Notes: a model not told the origin generated them from the sequence alone. Shown: positions 1 to 5,398, numbered from the stretch's first letter. The stretch is 12,890 bases of DNA from JALZAA01 sp046724435 (GCA_046724435.1 JBKOWN010000197.1:1-12890), one strand, 5' to 3'. Numbers and translations: made by a program.

Positions 1-663
1 GTCGAGGTGTTCGTAGATGCCTTCGAGGTCGCCGTACGTCGAGACGAGCTTCGCCGCCGTCTTCTCACCGATGCCGGGGACGCCGGGAAGGTTGTCGCTC
101 GTGTCGCCGCGAAGCGCGGCGTAGTCCGGATACTGACCCGCAGTGACACCGCCCGTGCGTTCGACGATGCCGGCCTCGTCGTAGAGCACGTAGTCCGAGA
201 CGCCTCGCCGGTTGTAGAGGACTTTGACGTGCGGGTCGCGGACGAGCTGGTAGGTGTCGCGGTCGCCGGTGACGATCACGGTGTCGATCCCCTCCCCCGC
301 TGCCTGCTCGGCGAGGGTGGCGATGACGTCGTCGGCCTCGACGCCCCCGACCTCGAGCGTGGGGATCGCGAGCGCTTCGAGCACCTCGTGGATCAAGGGC
401 AGCTGCGAGGAGAACACGTCCGGTGTCTCCTTGCGGCCCGCCTTGTACTCGGCGTCCATCTCGTCCCGGAACGTCGGCGCCCCGGTGTCGAAGGCGACGG
501 CGATGTAGTCGGGCTTCTCGTCACCGAGCATCTTGATGAGCATCGACGTGAAGCCGTACACGGCGTTCGTGATCGTCCCGGAGCGGGTCGCCAGGTCGGT
601 CGGCAGGGCGTAAAAGGCCCGGTACGCCAGAGAGTGGCCGTCGAGAAGAAGGAGCTTGGGCAC
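1..663 (-). CDS. polA: DNA polymerase I, N-terminal 5'-3' exonuclease part (cut by window edge)
   Basis: The first 221 codons of polA are visible; the gene continues beyond base 1. The reading starts at a GTG (661-663) giving MPKLLLLDGHSLAYRAF, the usual PolA N-terminus. The segment is the flap/5' nuclease domain that removes RNA primers and displaced flaps in replication and repair. Metal-binding acidic residues expected for the family are visible: D8, D59 in AFDTGAPTFR, E109/D111/D112 in VEADDVIATLA, D134 and D136 in VTGDRDTYQL, and D187/D190 in RGDTSDNLPG. The helix-hairpin-helix signature PGVPGIGEKTA follows at about 193-203. The polymerase domain, if present, lies outside the window; a stand-alone exonuclease cannot be excluded. 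No strong ribosome binding site precedes the GTG. It is the last gene of a minus-strand group that includes the PdtaR-like regulator, as near Mycobacterium polA. Confidence 0.95.
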   Translation of the reverse strand, partial: MPKLLLLDGHSLAYRAFYALPTDLATRSGTITNAVYGFTSMLIKMLGDEKPDYIAVAFDTGAPTFRDEMDAEYKAGRKETPDVFSSQLPLIHEVLEALAIPTLEVGGVEADDVIATLAEQAAGEGIDTVIVTGDRDTYQLVRDPHVKVLYNRRGVSDYVLYDEAGIVERTGGVTAGQYPDYAALRGDTSDNLPGVPGIGEKTAAKLVSTYGDLEGIYEHLD

Positions 664-702
664 GTCCCGATCGTATGCCCGGCACCCCGGTCCACACGCG
701 GA

Positions 703-731
703 GAGTCGCCGGCAACCGAGGCCGGCGACTC
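703..731. repeat. Perfect 10-bp inverted repeat (hairpin) upstream of polA
   Basis: GAGTCGCCGG at 703-712 is exactly complementary to CCGGCGACTC at 722-731, with a 9-base loop. It sits in the 91-base gap between the small membrane gene (stop at 755-757) and the polA start (663). No T-run follows on either strand, so a simple intrinsic terminator is not shown. It could attenuate readthrough into polA, stabilise an RNA end, or have no role. Confidence 0.6.
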
Positions 732-754
732 CCGCTCCGGCGCGCTATGGCTGG

Positions 755-952
755 TCAGAACGCAGCGTCGACCTGCGTCCACATGCTGGGAAACACGAAG
801 AAGGCCAACCCGATGGCCACGAGCCCCAAGGAGCCCCCGGCGCGGCGGCCGACGGAGGGGCCCGCAAGCGCGGCGACGACGAAGCAGGCCACAGAGATGA
901 TGTAGAAAATCGCTAGCTCTTTTGACGCGGGTTCGAACGCGGCGAGCAGCAA
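755..952 (-). CDS. Small two-helix membrane protein, unknown function
   Basis: A 65-residue protein with two predicted membrane segments, about residues 13-31 (starting LAIFYIISVACF) and 41-57 (SLGLVAIGLAFFVFPSM), joined by a short basic loop (GRRAG). The start is TTG (950-952): a strong Shine-Dalgarno GGAGG lies six bases upstream on the minus strand, which decides the start and argues that this is a real gene despite its size. It lies between the PdtaR-like regulator and polA on the same strand and is probably co-transcribed with them. No catalytic or binding motif is visible. I do not recognise a family; function unknown. Confidence 0.75.
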   Translation of the reverse strand: MLLAAFEPASKELAIFYIISVACFVVAALAGPSVGRRAGGSLGLVAIGLAFFVFPSMWTQVDAAF

Positions 953-972
953 CTGAATCCTCCAGGTCCGGA

Positions 973-1001
973 CAGCCGGGCTCGGCTGCCTCTGCCGGCT
1001 G
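973..1001. repeat. Short inverted repeat between regulator and membrane gene
   Basis: CAGCCGG (973-979) and CCGGCTG (995-1001) can form a 7-bp stem with a 15-base loop in the 93-base gap between the response regulator and the small membrane gene. No T-run follows. In this GC-rich DNA such a stem may be chance; it is noted as a possible weak transcript-processing or attenuation site. Confidence 0.3.
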
Positions 1002-1045
1002 GGTACCCGCGCCGCGCGACCATGAAACGGAATCGGACGCGCGGT

Positions 1046-1627
1046 TCAGGGACTGAGCTCGCCGTCAACGACGCGACGGGCGATGTCATGCACCTTGACC
1101 CGGTTGTGCATGGCCTGCTGTTGGAGGAACCGCCACGCTTCCTGCTCGGTCGTGCCGTGCTGGTCCATGAGGACGCCCTTGGCGCGGTCAATCGTCTTGC
1201 GTTCCTCGAGGCGCTCGGCGAGGTTGCCGACGTCGCGCTCGAGCGACGCGAGCTCGGCATAGCGCCCGAGCGCCATCTCGATGGCGGGGATGAGGTCACT
1301 CTTCTGGAACGGCTTGACCAGGTACGCGAGCGCGCCGGCGTCACGGGCTTGCTCGACTAGGTCACGCTGCGAGAACGCCGTGAGCACGAGCACCGCGGCG
1401 AGACGCTCACTCGTGATGTGACGCGCCGCGGTGAGGCCGTCCATCCCGGGCATCTTGATGTCGAGGATGACGAGGTCGGGCTGGTTCTGACGAACGAGCT
1501 CGATGGCCTCGTCGCCGCGCCCGGTCTCGCCCACGACCTCGTAGCCCTCCTCTTCGAGGAGCTCCTTGAGATCGAGGCGGATGATCGCCTCGTCCTCCGC
1601 GATCACGACGCGTGTGGGGTCCGGCAC
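1046..1627 (-). CDS. pdtaR: PdtaR-like response regulator with ANTAR RNA-binding domain
   Basis: A 193-residue two-domain regulator. Residues 1-122 are a receiver domain: acidic pocket E11/D12, phospho-acceptor D56 in LVILDIKMPGMDG, conserved T83 and K105 (YLVKPF). A coiled linker (about 123-140) leads to a C-terminal ANTAR domain (about 141-193) with the typical ERKTIDRAKGVLM start and the A-W-F-L pattern. ANTAR regulators bind paired hairpins in nascent RNA and prevent termination. In Mycobacterium the orthologue Rv1626 (PdtaR), close to polA (Rv1629), is phosphorylated by the kinase PdtaS; no kinase lies in this window. The start is GTG (1625-1627) with a GGAG about eight bases upstream. 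The gene follows the coiled-coil gene by 26 bases and is probably in one operon with it. Confidence 0.93.
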   Translation of the reverse strand: MPDPTRVVIAEDEAIIRLDLKELLEEEGYEVVGETGRGDEAIELVRQNQPDLVILDIKMPGMDGLTAARHITSERLAAVLVLTAFSQRDLVEQARDAGALAYLVKPFQKSDLIPAIEMALGRYAELASLERDVGNLAERLEERKTIDRAKGVLMDQHGTTEQEAWRFLQQQAMHNRVKVHDIARRVVDGELSP

Positions 1628-1653
1628 GGGCGCGCTCCGTGGTTCGGGGGGGA

Positions 1654-1953
1654 TCAGTGGGCGGAGAGCTCGGCCGCCATCCGGTCGAGCAGCGCGTCCT
1701 GCTCGCGCTCGAGCTCGGCGATCGACTCAGCGAGCGCGTCGCGGTGTCGCGCCAGCGCGTCCGCATGACGGCGGGCGTCGCGAGCCTCGACATCACCGAG
1801 CGGTGTCTCCGCGACGAGCGCACGCAGGCGAGCTTCGTCGGCCTCGTCCTCGAGGAACGCAACCTGCTCGTTGGTCACTCCCAGCTCTGTCCGCAGACGC
1901 TTGAGCCGCTCGCTCACGTCGACGAGACGTCGCTGGAGGATCGACTGGGACAT
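1654..1953 (-). CDS. Small coiled-coil protein, unknown function
   Basis: A 99-residue, highly charged, cysteine-free protein that is almost all helix. Residues about 5-40 (VSERLKRLRTELGV onward) and 60-98 (ending AELEREQDALLDRM) have heptad-like leucine spacing, separated by a loop around ETPLGDVEAR, suggesting an antiparallel coiled-coil hairpin. No enzyme motif is seen. It is the first gene of the minus-strand group leading to the PdtaR-like regulator. No Shine-Dalgarno precedes the ATG (1951-1953), but a TAGACT hexamer lies nine bases upstream, consistent with a leaderless mRNA. The consistent strand and close packing support a real gene; function cannot be stated. Confidence 0.75.
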   Translation of the reverse strand: MSQSILQRRLVDVSERLKRLRTELGVTNEQVAFLEDEADEARLRALVAETPLGDVEARDARRHADALARHRDALAESIAELEREQDALLDRMAAELSAH

Positions 1954-1962
1954 GGGACAGAG

Positions 1963-1968
1963 AGTCTA
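1963..1968 (-). promoter_or_regulatory. Probable -10 box, leaderless start of coiled-coil gene
   Basis: On the minus strand TAGACT matches the actinobacterial TAnnnT -10 pattern and ends nine bases before the ATG. With no Shine-Dalgarno in between, transcription starting at or just before the ATG would make a leaderless mRNA. No convincing -35 box is seen. Confidence 0.45.
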
Positions 1969-2003
1969 CGGCTTGGGGCCGCGAAACCGCCTGGAAACCG
2001 GGG

Positions 2004-2009
2004 CAGAAT
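2004..2009 (+). promoter_or_regulatory. Probable -10 box, leaderless start of acyl-CoA dehydrogenase
   Basis: CAGAAT resembles a -10 hexamer (consensus TANNNT with one mismatch at the first base) and ends six bases before the GTG at 2016, the spacing expected if the start codon is the transcription start. No Shine-Dalgarno is visible. The -35 region is unconvincing. Confidence 0.4.
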
Positions 2010-2015
2010 GGGGGC

Positions 2016-3185
2016 GTGGACGTCCCCAGCGCGATCTTCACGCCCGAGCACGACGAGCTGCGCGCCGCAGTGCGACGGTTCGTCGACAAGGAGCTGGCGC
2101 CGTCGGTCGACGAGTGGGAGGCGGCGGGCTACTTCCCCGACTGGGTGTTCAGGCGTTGCGGCGAGCTCGGCTTCCTCGGGTTGCACTACCCCGATCGTTG
2201 GGGCGGCGCCGGTGGCGACCTCGCCGCCGAGATCGTGTTCATCGAGGAGCTTTCGCACTGTGGGGCGGGCGCCATCCCGATGGCGATCTCGGTGCAGACC
2301 GACATGGCAACGCCCGCGCTGGCGGAGTTCGGCACCGACGACCAACGCGAGCGTTACCTGCGCCCTGCGATCGCGGGCGAGAAGATCGGCGCGATCACCG
2401 TCTCCGAGCCCGACGCCGGCTCGGACGTCGCGAACATCTCGACGCGCGCAGTGCGAGACGGCGAGACGTGGATCGTCAACGGCCGCAAGATGTTCATCAC
2501 GAACGGCGCGCGGGCCGACTTTCTGACGCTCGTCGCCCAGACCGAGGTCGGCTCGGGATACCGCGGCATCTCATTATTCCTCGTCGACACGGATCTACCC
2601 GGCGTGTCGGTCTCGCGGACGCTAAAGAAGCTCGGGATGTGCTCCAGCGACACCGCCGAGATCGCGCTCGACGATGTGCCGGTTCCGCACGCCAACCTCA
2701 TCGGCCTCGAAGCCGGTCAGGGATTCTCCCAGCAGATGTGGCAGTTCCAGTACGAGCGTCTGGCGGGCGCCGCGGCTTCGGTCGGCCAGGCCGAGAAGAT
2801 CCTCGGGGAGACCATCGCCTACGCCCGGGAACGGCGCGCGTTCGGGAAGCCCATCGCCGATCATCAGGTGATCGCGCACATGCTCGCCGACGCCGCAACC
2901 GAGCTCGAAGCGGGGCGCGCTCTTCTCTACGCGACCGTATGGCGGATCCAACACGGCGAGTACCCCGTCGCTGAGATCTCGATGGCGAAGAAGTATTGCG
3001 CGCAGATGCAGAACCGCCTCGCCGACACTTGTCTCCAGGTATACGGCGGCTACGGATACATGGAAGAGACTCCGGTGAGCCGGGCCTGGCGCGACGCTCG
3101 CCTCCAGCGCATCGGCGCCGGCACCGACCAGATCATGAACAACGTGATCGCCAAACGGCTCGGCATCTCCGCCGGCTCTGACTAG
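2016..3185 (+). CDS. Acyl-CoA dehydrogenase (LCAD/isovaleryl-type active site)
   Basis: A 389-residue flavoprotein of normal length for the family; it oxidises an acyl-CoA to the trans-2-enoyl-CoA and passes electrons to ETF. The N-terminal helical domain (about 5-115), middle beta domain (about 120-225, with ITVSEPDAGSD and KMFITNG for FAD and substrate contact) and C-terminal helical domain (about 235-385, with YGGYGYMEETPVSRAWRDAR) are complete. The catalytic glutamate position of short/medium-chain enzymes, before the final G-T, is alanine (A368 in IGAGTDQI). E247 in FQYERLAGA occupies the alternative site used by long-chain and isovaleryl-CoA dehydrogenases, so that residue is the likely base. 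The exact substrate is not determined. The start is GTG, apparently leaderless; the gene stands alone, divergent from the regulator operon. Confidence 0.95.
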   Translation: MDVPSAIFTPEHDELRAAVRRFVDKELAPSVDEWEAAGYFPDWVFRRCGELGFLGLHYPDRWGGAGGDLAAEIVFIEELSHCGAGAIPMAISVQTDMATPALAEFGTDDQRERYLRPAIAGEKIGAITVSEPDAGSDVANISTRAVRDGETWIVNGRKMFITNGARADFLTLVAQTEVGSGYRGISLFLVDTDLPGVSVSRTLKKLGMCSSDTAEIALDDVPVPHANLIGLEAGQGFSQQMWQFQYERLAGAAASVGQAEKILGETIAYARERRAFGKPIADHQVIAHMLADAATELEAGRALLYATVWRIQHGEYPVAEISMAKKYCAQMQNRLADTCLQVYGGYGYMEETPVSRAWRDARLQRIGAGTDQIMNNVIAKRLGISAGSD

Positions 3186-3459
3186 GAAGCACGACCCACT
3201 CGGGGTCCGATCCTGAGTAGATCGAGCGCCTCATCCCGGATCAGCGCGGGCGCGAATTAGCAGCAACGCCGGCACAGCCAGCTGCCGCCCCGCAGCTCAG
3301 GCGATCGGGGTTCCACAGCCGGTGGCTTCCAGCTGACTCCAGCCGTCGAGCGTTGAGCCGTCGTTGAGCGCGCGGCACAGCAGATCTTGAGCGCCCCACC
3401 TCAAACTCGAAGACCAGGCCCGAGGGATCAGCCCTGGGTTTGACACCAAGGAGAGGTTC
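3186..3459. other. Non-coding spacer between acyl-CoA dehydrogenase and secreted-protein gene
   Basis: This 274-base gap holds no supported gene. A small stem, GACCC (3193-3197) with GGGTC (3203-3207), follows the dehydrogenase stop but has no T-run, so termination there is weakly supported. The hexamer TTGAGC occurs at 3353, 3364 and 3387, with no clear promoter built from it. The last bases (around 3449-3455) carry the strong AGGAGAGG ribosome binding site of the next gene. The promoter of the secreted-protein gene must lie here, but I cannot place it. Confidence 0.5.
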
Positions 3460-4206
3460 ATGCTGGCAGGAACGGGGTTCTCGAGACGGTCGGGATTGCG
3501 CGGCGGGATTCGCGCGCTCGCAGTGCTCGCGATCGCGTCGGGTCTGGTGGTGGGGACGGCGACGATTGCCGAAGCGAAGCAGATCAACAGCGTTAAAGAA
3601 CTCAAGGCCAGTTGCGCCAAGGGCAGCGGCACGTTCACCGCGGGGGTGAATTCGACCTCTGGCATCTGTGATCTGCCGGGCGGAAAGACCGTTTATTGCA
3701 ACAACAAGACGAAGAAGTGTTCGGCGGTCGACACCATCAAGGCCAGAGTCGCCCCCAAGGACTCTGTCCGGGCGCCCAAAGGGGTCGAGCTGACGACGCA
3801 AACCGTGTCTGACTCCCACGTGTGGAAGCAGAAGCTGAGCATCCCGGTGTTGACAGATGTCGTTTGCCCCAGCCTCGGCGGCGACTTCGCCGCGGCGGCC
3901 ACGATCGGGGCGTGCAGCACTCCGACGGCCACAATCATCTGCACCGATAACGCCGGTACGAACTGCCTGGGGATCGCGAAGACGGAGAAGCAAGCCACGT
4001 CCATCCCGCAGCAGGTCAAGACAGCGGTCGGGAACGCGGGGAGCACGCCGACAAGCCCGACGACAACGCCGACAACCCCGACGACCAGTGGCAACGCGCC
4101 TCCGACCACGCAGAAGTGCGAGGGCCGCGGCTGCCCGCCGCCAACGCTCCCGCCGGGGAAGGCTCCAGGCCAGTCTGTGCCGGTCACCCCCCCACAGAAT
4201 CGGTAA
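3460..4206 (+). CDS. Secreted cysteine-rich protein with Thr/Pro-rich tail, unknown function
   Basis: A 248-residue exported protein of unrecognised family. The start ATG follows AGGAGAGG at good spacing. Residues 1-39 form a signal peptide: basic n-region with SRRSGLR (weakly Tat-like, lacking the usual Phe), hydrophobic core about 19-33 and likely cleavage after A-E-A at 37-39. The mature part has ten cysteines (52, 70, 80, 87; 136, 152, 161, 169; 220, 225). The first eight fall into two copies of a similar spacing (17-9-6 and 15-8-7 residues between cysteines), suggesting a duplicated disulfide-bonded module. Residues 195-217 are a Thr/Pro linker, followed by CEGRGC and a proline-rich end; no LPxTG or membrane anchor is seen. 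Codon and base use look less GC-rich than in neighbouring genes. Even cysteine number fits an extracytoplasmic disulfide protein. Confidence 0.85.
   Translation: MLAGTGFSRRSGLRGGIRALAVLAIASGLVVGTATIAEAKQINSVKELKASCAKGSGTFTAGVNSTSGICDLPGGKTVYCNNKTKKCSAVDTIKARVAPKDSVRAPKGVELTTQTVSDSHVWKQKLSIPVLTDVVCPSLGGDFAAAATIGACSTPTATIICTDNAGTNCLGIAKTEKQATSIPQQVKTAVGNAGSTPTSPTTTPTTPTTSGNAPPTTQKCEGRGCPPPTLPPGKAPGQSVPVTPPQNR
4045..4086 (+). repeat. Two-copy 21-bp tandem repeat in the Thr/Pro linker
   Basis: Bases 4045-4065 and 4066-4086 are identical at 19 of 21 positions. In frame they encode TPTSPTT and TPTTPTT (residues 196-209 of the secreted protein). The unit length, a multiple of three, means copy-number change would lengthen or shorten the linker without a frameshift. 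Confidence 0.85.
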
Positions 4207-4238
4207 GCACGCCACCAGCGAGCGAACACGGCTTCTTT

Positions 4239-4275
4239 GGCGGAGCGTCCGTGCGGCAGTGCACGGGCGCCCGCC
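4239..4275. repeat. Strong 15-bp hairpin downstream of secreted-protein gene
   Basis: GGCGG-A-GCG-T-CCGTGC (4239-4254) pairs with GCACGG-G-CGC-CCGCC (4261-4275): fifteen pairs including one T-G wobble, one bulged A (4244) and a six-base loop. It begins 32 bases after the stop codon. No T-run follows, so it may be an mRNA 3'-end stabiliser, the first half of a tandem terminator, or part of a structured RNA with the next hairpin. Confidence 0.65.
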
Positions 4276-4289
4276 ACCGAGGCCTTCGA

Positions 4290-4324
4290 CGCCCCCCGCC
4301 CTATGAGCGGGCGAGGGGCGCTTT
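4290..4324 (+). terminator. Probable intrinsic terminator after secreted-protein gene
   Basis: CGCCCC-C-CGCCC (4290-4301) pairs with GGGCG-A-GGGGCG (4309-4320), eleven GC pairs with one C-A mismatch and a seven-base loop, followed by CTTT. The short T-run makes it a typical GC-rich actinobacterial-style terminator rather than an ideal one. It would separate the secreted-protein transcript from the tRNA gene. Confidence 0.5.
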
Positions 4325-4380
4325 GGTACCGGCGACGGATCCTCCGGTCGCTCGTTGACGCGTCGGTAACCTCGATCCAA

Positions 4381-4465
4381 GCCCCGGTGTTGGAATCTGG
4401 CAGACAAGATGGACTCAAAATCCATTGTCCGAAAGGGCGTGTGGGTTCGAATCCCACCCGGGGCA
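4381..4465 (+). tRNA. tRNA-Leu, anticodon CAA
   Basis: An 85-base class II tRNA. The acceptor stem pairs GCCCCGG (4381-4387) with CCGGGGC (4458-4464), with discriminator A4465. The D arm has a three-pair stem (TTG/CAA) and a GG-containing loop. The anticodon stem is ATGGA/TCCAT with loop CTCAAAA; anticodon CAA at 4416-4418 reads TTG (Leu). The long variable arm forms GTCC/GGGC with a GAAA tetraloop, as expected for leucine. The T arm is GTGGG-TTCGAAT-CCCAC. The CCA end is not encoded (CGCGG follows), so it is added after transcription. Confidence 0.96.
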
Positions 4466-4560
4466 CGCGGCCGGGCTGGCGTCGGATCGACCGGTCTGAA
4501 AACGCGGTATGTGGGTAGCTGGTCGTTAGGATGAAAGACAGTTAGACGCGCGGAGTAGTG

Positions 4561-4827
4561 ATGTCCCTCGCTCTGGAAACCAATCAGTGGGTGGCGATCC
4601 TGGTCGGGGTCGCATGCCTCGGGGTAATTGTCGTCATCGTGGTGGCGCCGTGGCGGCGGATCCGGTCGGAACCGAGGATCCCCGGCGACGTCGAGGCCAG
4701 GCTCCTGCTCGGTGACAGCCCCAAGGCGATCGCCGAGGAGGAGGACGAAGAGGAAGCCGAGGGCCCGTCGGGTCCCCGCGCCGAGGTCTTCGACCTCGAC
4801 CCCGAGCGCCGCTCGTCGGCCTCGTAG
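4561..4827 (+). CDS. Small single-pass membrane protein with acidic tail
   Basis: An 88-residue protein. Residues about 9-29 (WVAILVGVACLGVIVVIVVA) are one membrane helix, followed by a basic stop-transfer stretch (PWRRIRSEPR), placing the tail in the cytoplasm by the positive-inside rule. The tail contains a strongly acidic run (EEEDEEEAE, about 59-67) and ends serine-rich. Start choice: GGAG (4552-4555) is five bases before the ATG at 4561; a GTG three bases earlier is too close to it. It follows the tRNA gene by 95 bases and converges on fabZ with no spacer. No family recognised; a role as a membrane-tethered scaffold or envelope accessory factor would be guesswork. Confidence 0.75.
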   Translation: MSLALETNQWVAILVGVACLGVIVVIVVAPWRRIRSEPRIPGDVEARLLLGDSPKAIAEEEDEEEAEGPSGPRAEVFDLDPERRSSAS

Positions 4828-5289
4828 CTATTCGGCGTTCGCGAGCGCGAAGAACAGCCGCGCTTCGCAGGCCACCTTTCCGTCGACCGTCGCCCGGCCT
4901 CGGCCCCAGCCGCCCCGGGTGCTGAGGCGCTCGAGTTCGACGTCTGTCACCAGCTCGTTGCCCGGCCGCACGAGCCGGCGGAATCGCACCTTCTCCACTC
5001 CGCCGAAGAGGGGCAGCTTGCCGGCGTAGCGGTCGTCCGCCAGCACGGCGATGGCGCCCGTCTGTGCCAGCGCCTCGAGCTGGAGGACGCCGGGAAAGAC
5101 CGGGTTTCCGGGGAAGTGCCCGGCAAGGAACGCCTCGTCGCCGGTGACGCGGTAACGGCCTCGCACGGAGACACCGGGCTCGAGGGCCTCCACGGCATCG
5201 ACGAACCGGAACGGCGGCCGGTGAGGGAGCAGGGCGATGAGCGCGTCGGAATCGATTTCCACCGGCTTCGTTCCCCAGGTCGCCGCCAC
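4828..5289 (-). CDS. fabZ: 3-hydroxyacyl-ACP dehydratase FabZ
   Basis: A 153-residue hot-dog-fold dehydratase that converts 3-hydroxyacyl-ACP to trans-2-enoyl-ACP in FAS-II elongation. The family hallmarks are clear: LPHRPPFRFVD (about 21-31), and the catalytic segment with H58 in GHFPGNPVFPG and E72 in LQLEALAQ. Length and motif order match FabZ rather than the longer isomerising FabA. The longest start is GTG (5287-5289) without a ribosome binding site; a second GTG at 5260-5262 (residue 10) has GGGGA about nine bases upstream and would still leave the whole domain, so the true start may be nine codons shorter. It diverges from the fabD operon, sharing a 109-base regulatory gap, and supplies the dehydration step missing from that operon. 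Confidence 0.95.
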   Translation of the reverse strand: MAATWGTKPVEIDSDALIALLPHRPPFRFVDAVEALEPGVSVRGRYRVTGDEAFLAGHFPGNPVFPGVLQLEALAQTGAIAVLADDRYAGKLPLFGGVEKVRFRRLVRPGNELVTDVELERLSTRGGWGRGRATVDGKVACEARLFFALANAE

Positions 5290-5398
5290 TAGCCGCGAGA
5301 CGTTACATGCCGTTTACCTGAGCGCGATCTGACCGTGTAACCCTGCGCGGGCACGGTTGGTCGGAGCAGCAATCACCCGTTCGGGCGGAAGCGAGCTC
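5290..5398. promoter_or_regulatory. Divergent fabZ/fabD regulatory region
   Basis: This gap must hold promoters for both directions. On the minus strand TAACGT (forward 5300-5305) is a TAnnnT-type -10 candidate eleven bases before the fabZ GTG. On the plus strand the 5338-5344 segment (TAACCCT) is a weak -10 candidate. GTTAC (5302-5306), GTTTAC (5312-5317) and its inverse GTAAC (5337-5341) recur within 40 bases and could be halves of an operator for a fatty-acid regulator; this is speculative. Confidence 0.35.

Noticed and set aside
7..900. Plus-strand open frame of 297 residues
   Set aside because: It runs antisense through the highly recognisable polA exonuclease domain and ends in Arg/Pro-rich nonsense-like sequence.
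3193..3207. GACCC/GGGTC stem as terminator of the acyl-CoA dehydrogenase
   Set aside because: The stem is only five pairs and has no T-run after it.
3297..3420. Minus-strand stretch ending LDGWSQLEATGCGTPIA that looks protein-like
   Set aside because: To have a start codon the frame must run antisense into the secreted gene's ribosome site and signal peptide, and no ribosome binding site supports it. It could be a gene remnant, but the evidence is too thin.
4355..4372. TTGACG (4355) and TAACCT (4367) as a tRNA-Leu promoter
   Set aside because: The spacing between them is only six bases, far from the 16-18 needed, so they cannot serve together as -35 and -10.
3241..4425. Minus-strand open frame of 394 residues
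   Set aside because: It is antisense to the secreted gene and reaches into the tRNA; composition is Arg/Ala-rich with no domain pattern.
3693..4466. Minus-strand frame of 257 residues starting MPRVGFEPTRPFG
   Set aside because: Its N-terminus is the reverse translation of the tRNA-Leu gene, a well-known annotation artefact, and the rest is antisense to the secreted-protein gene.
5357..5398. Fourteen-codon upstream extension of fabD
   Set aside because: FabD proteins normally begin a few residues before the FPGQG motif; the extension is not family-like and the GTG at 5399 fits the expected start.
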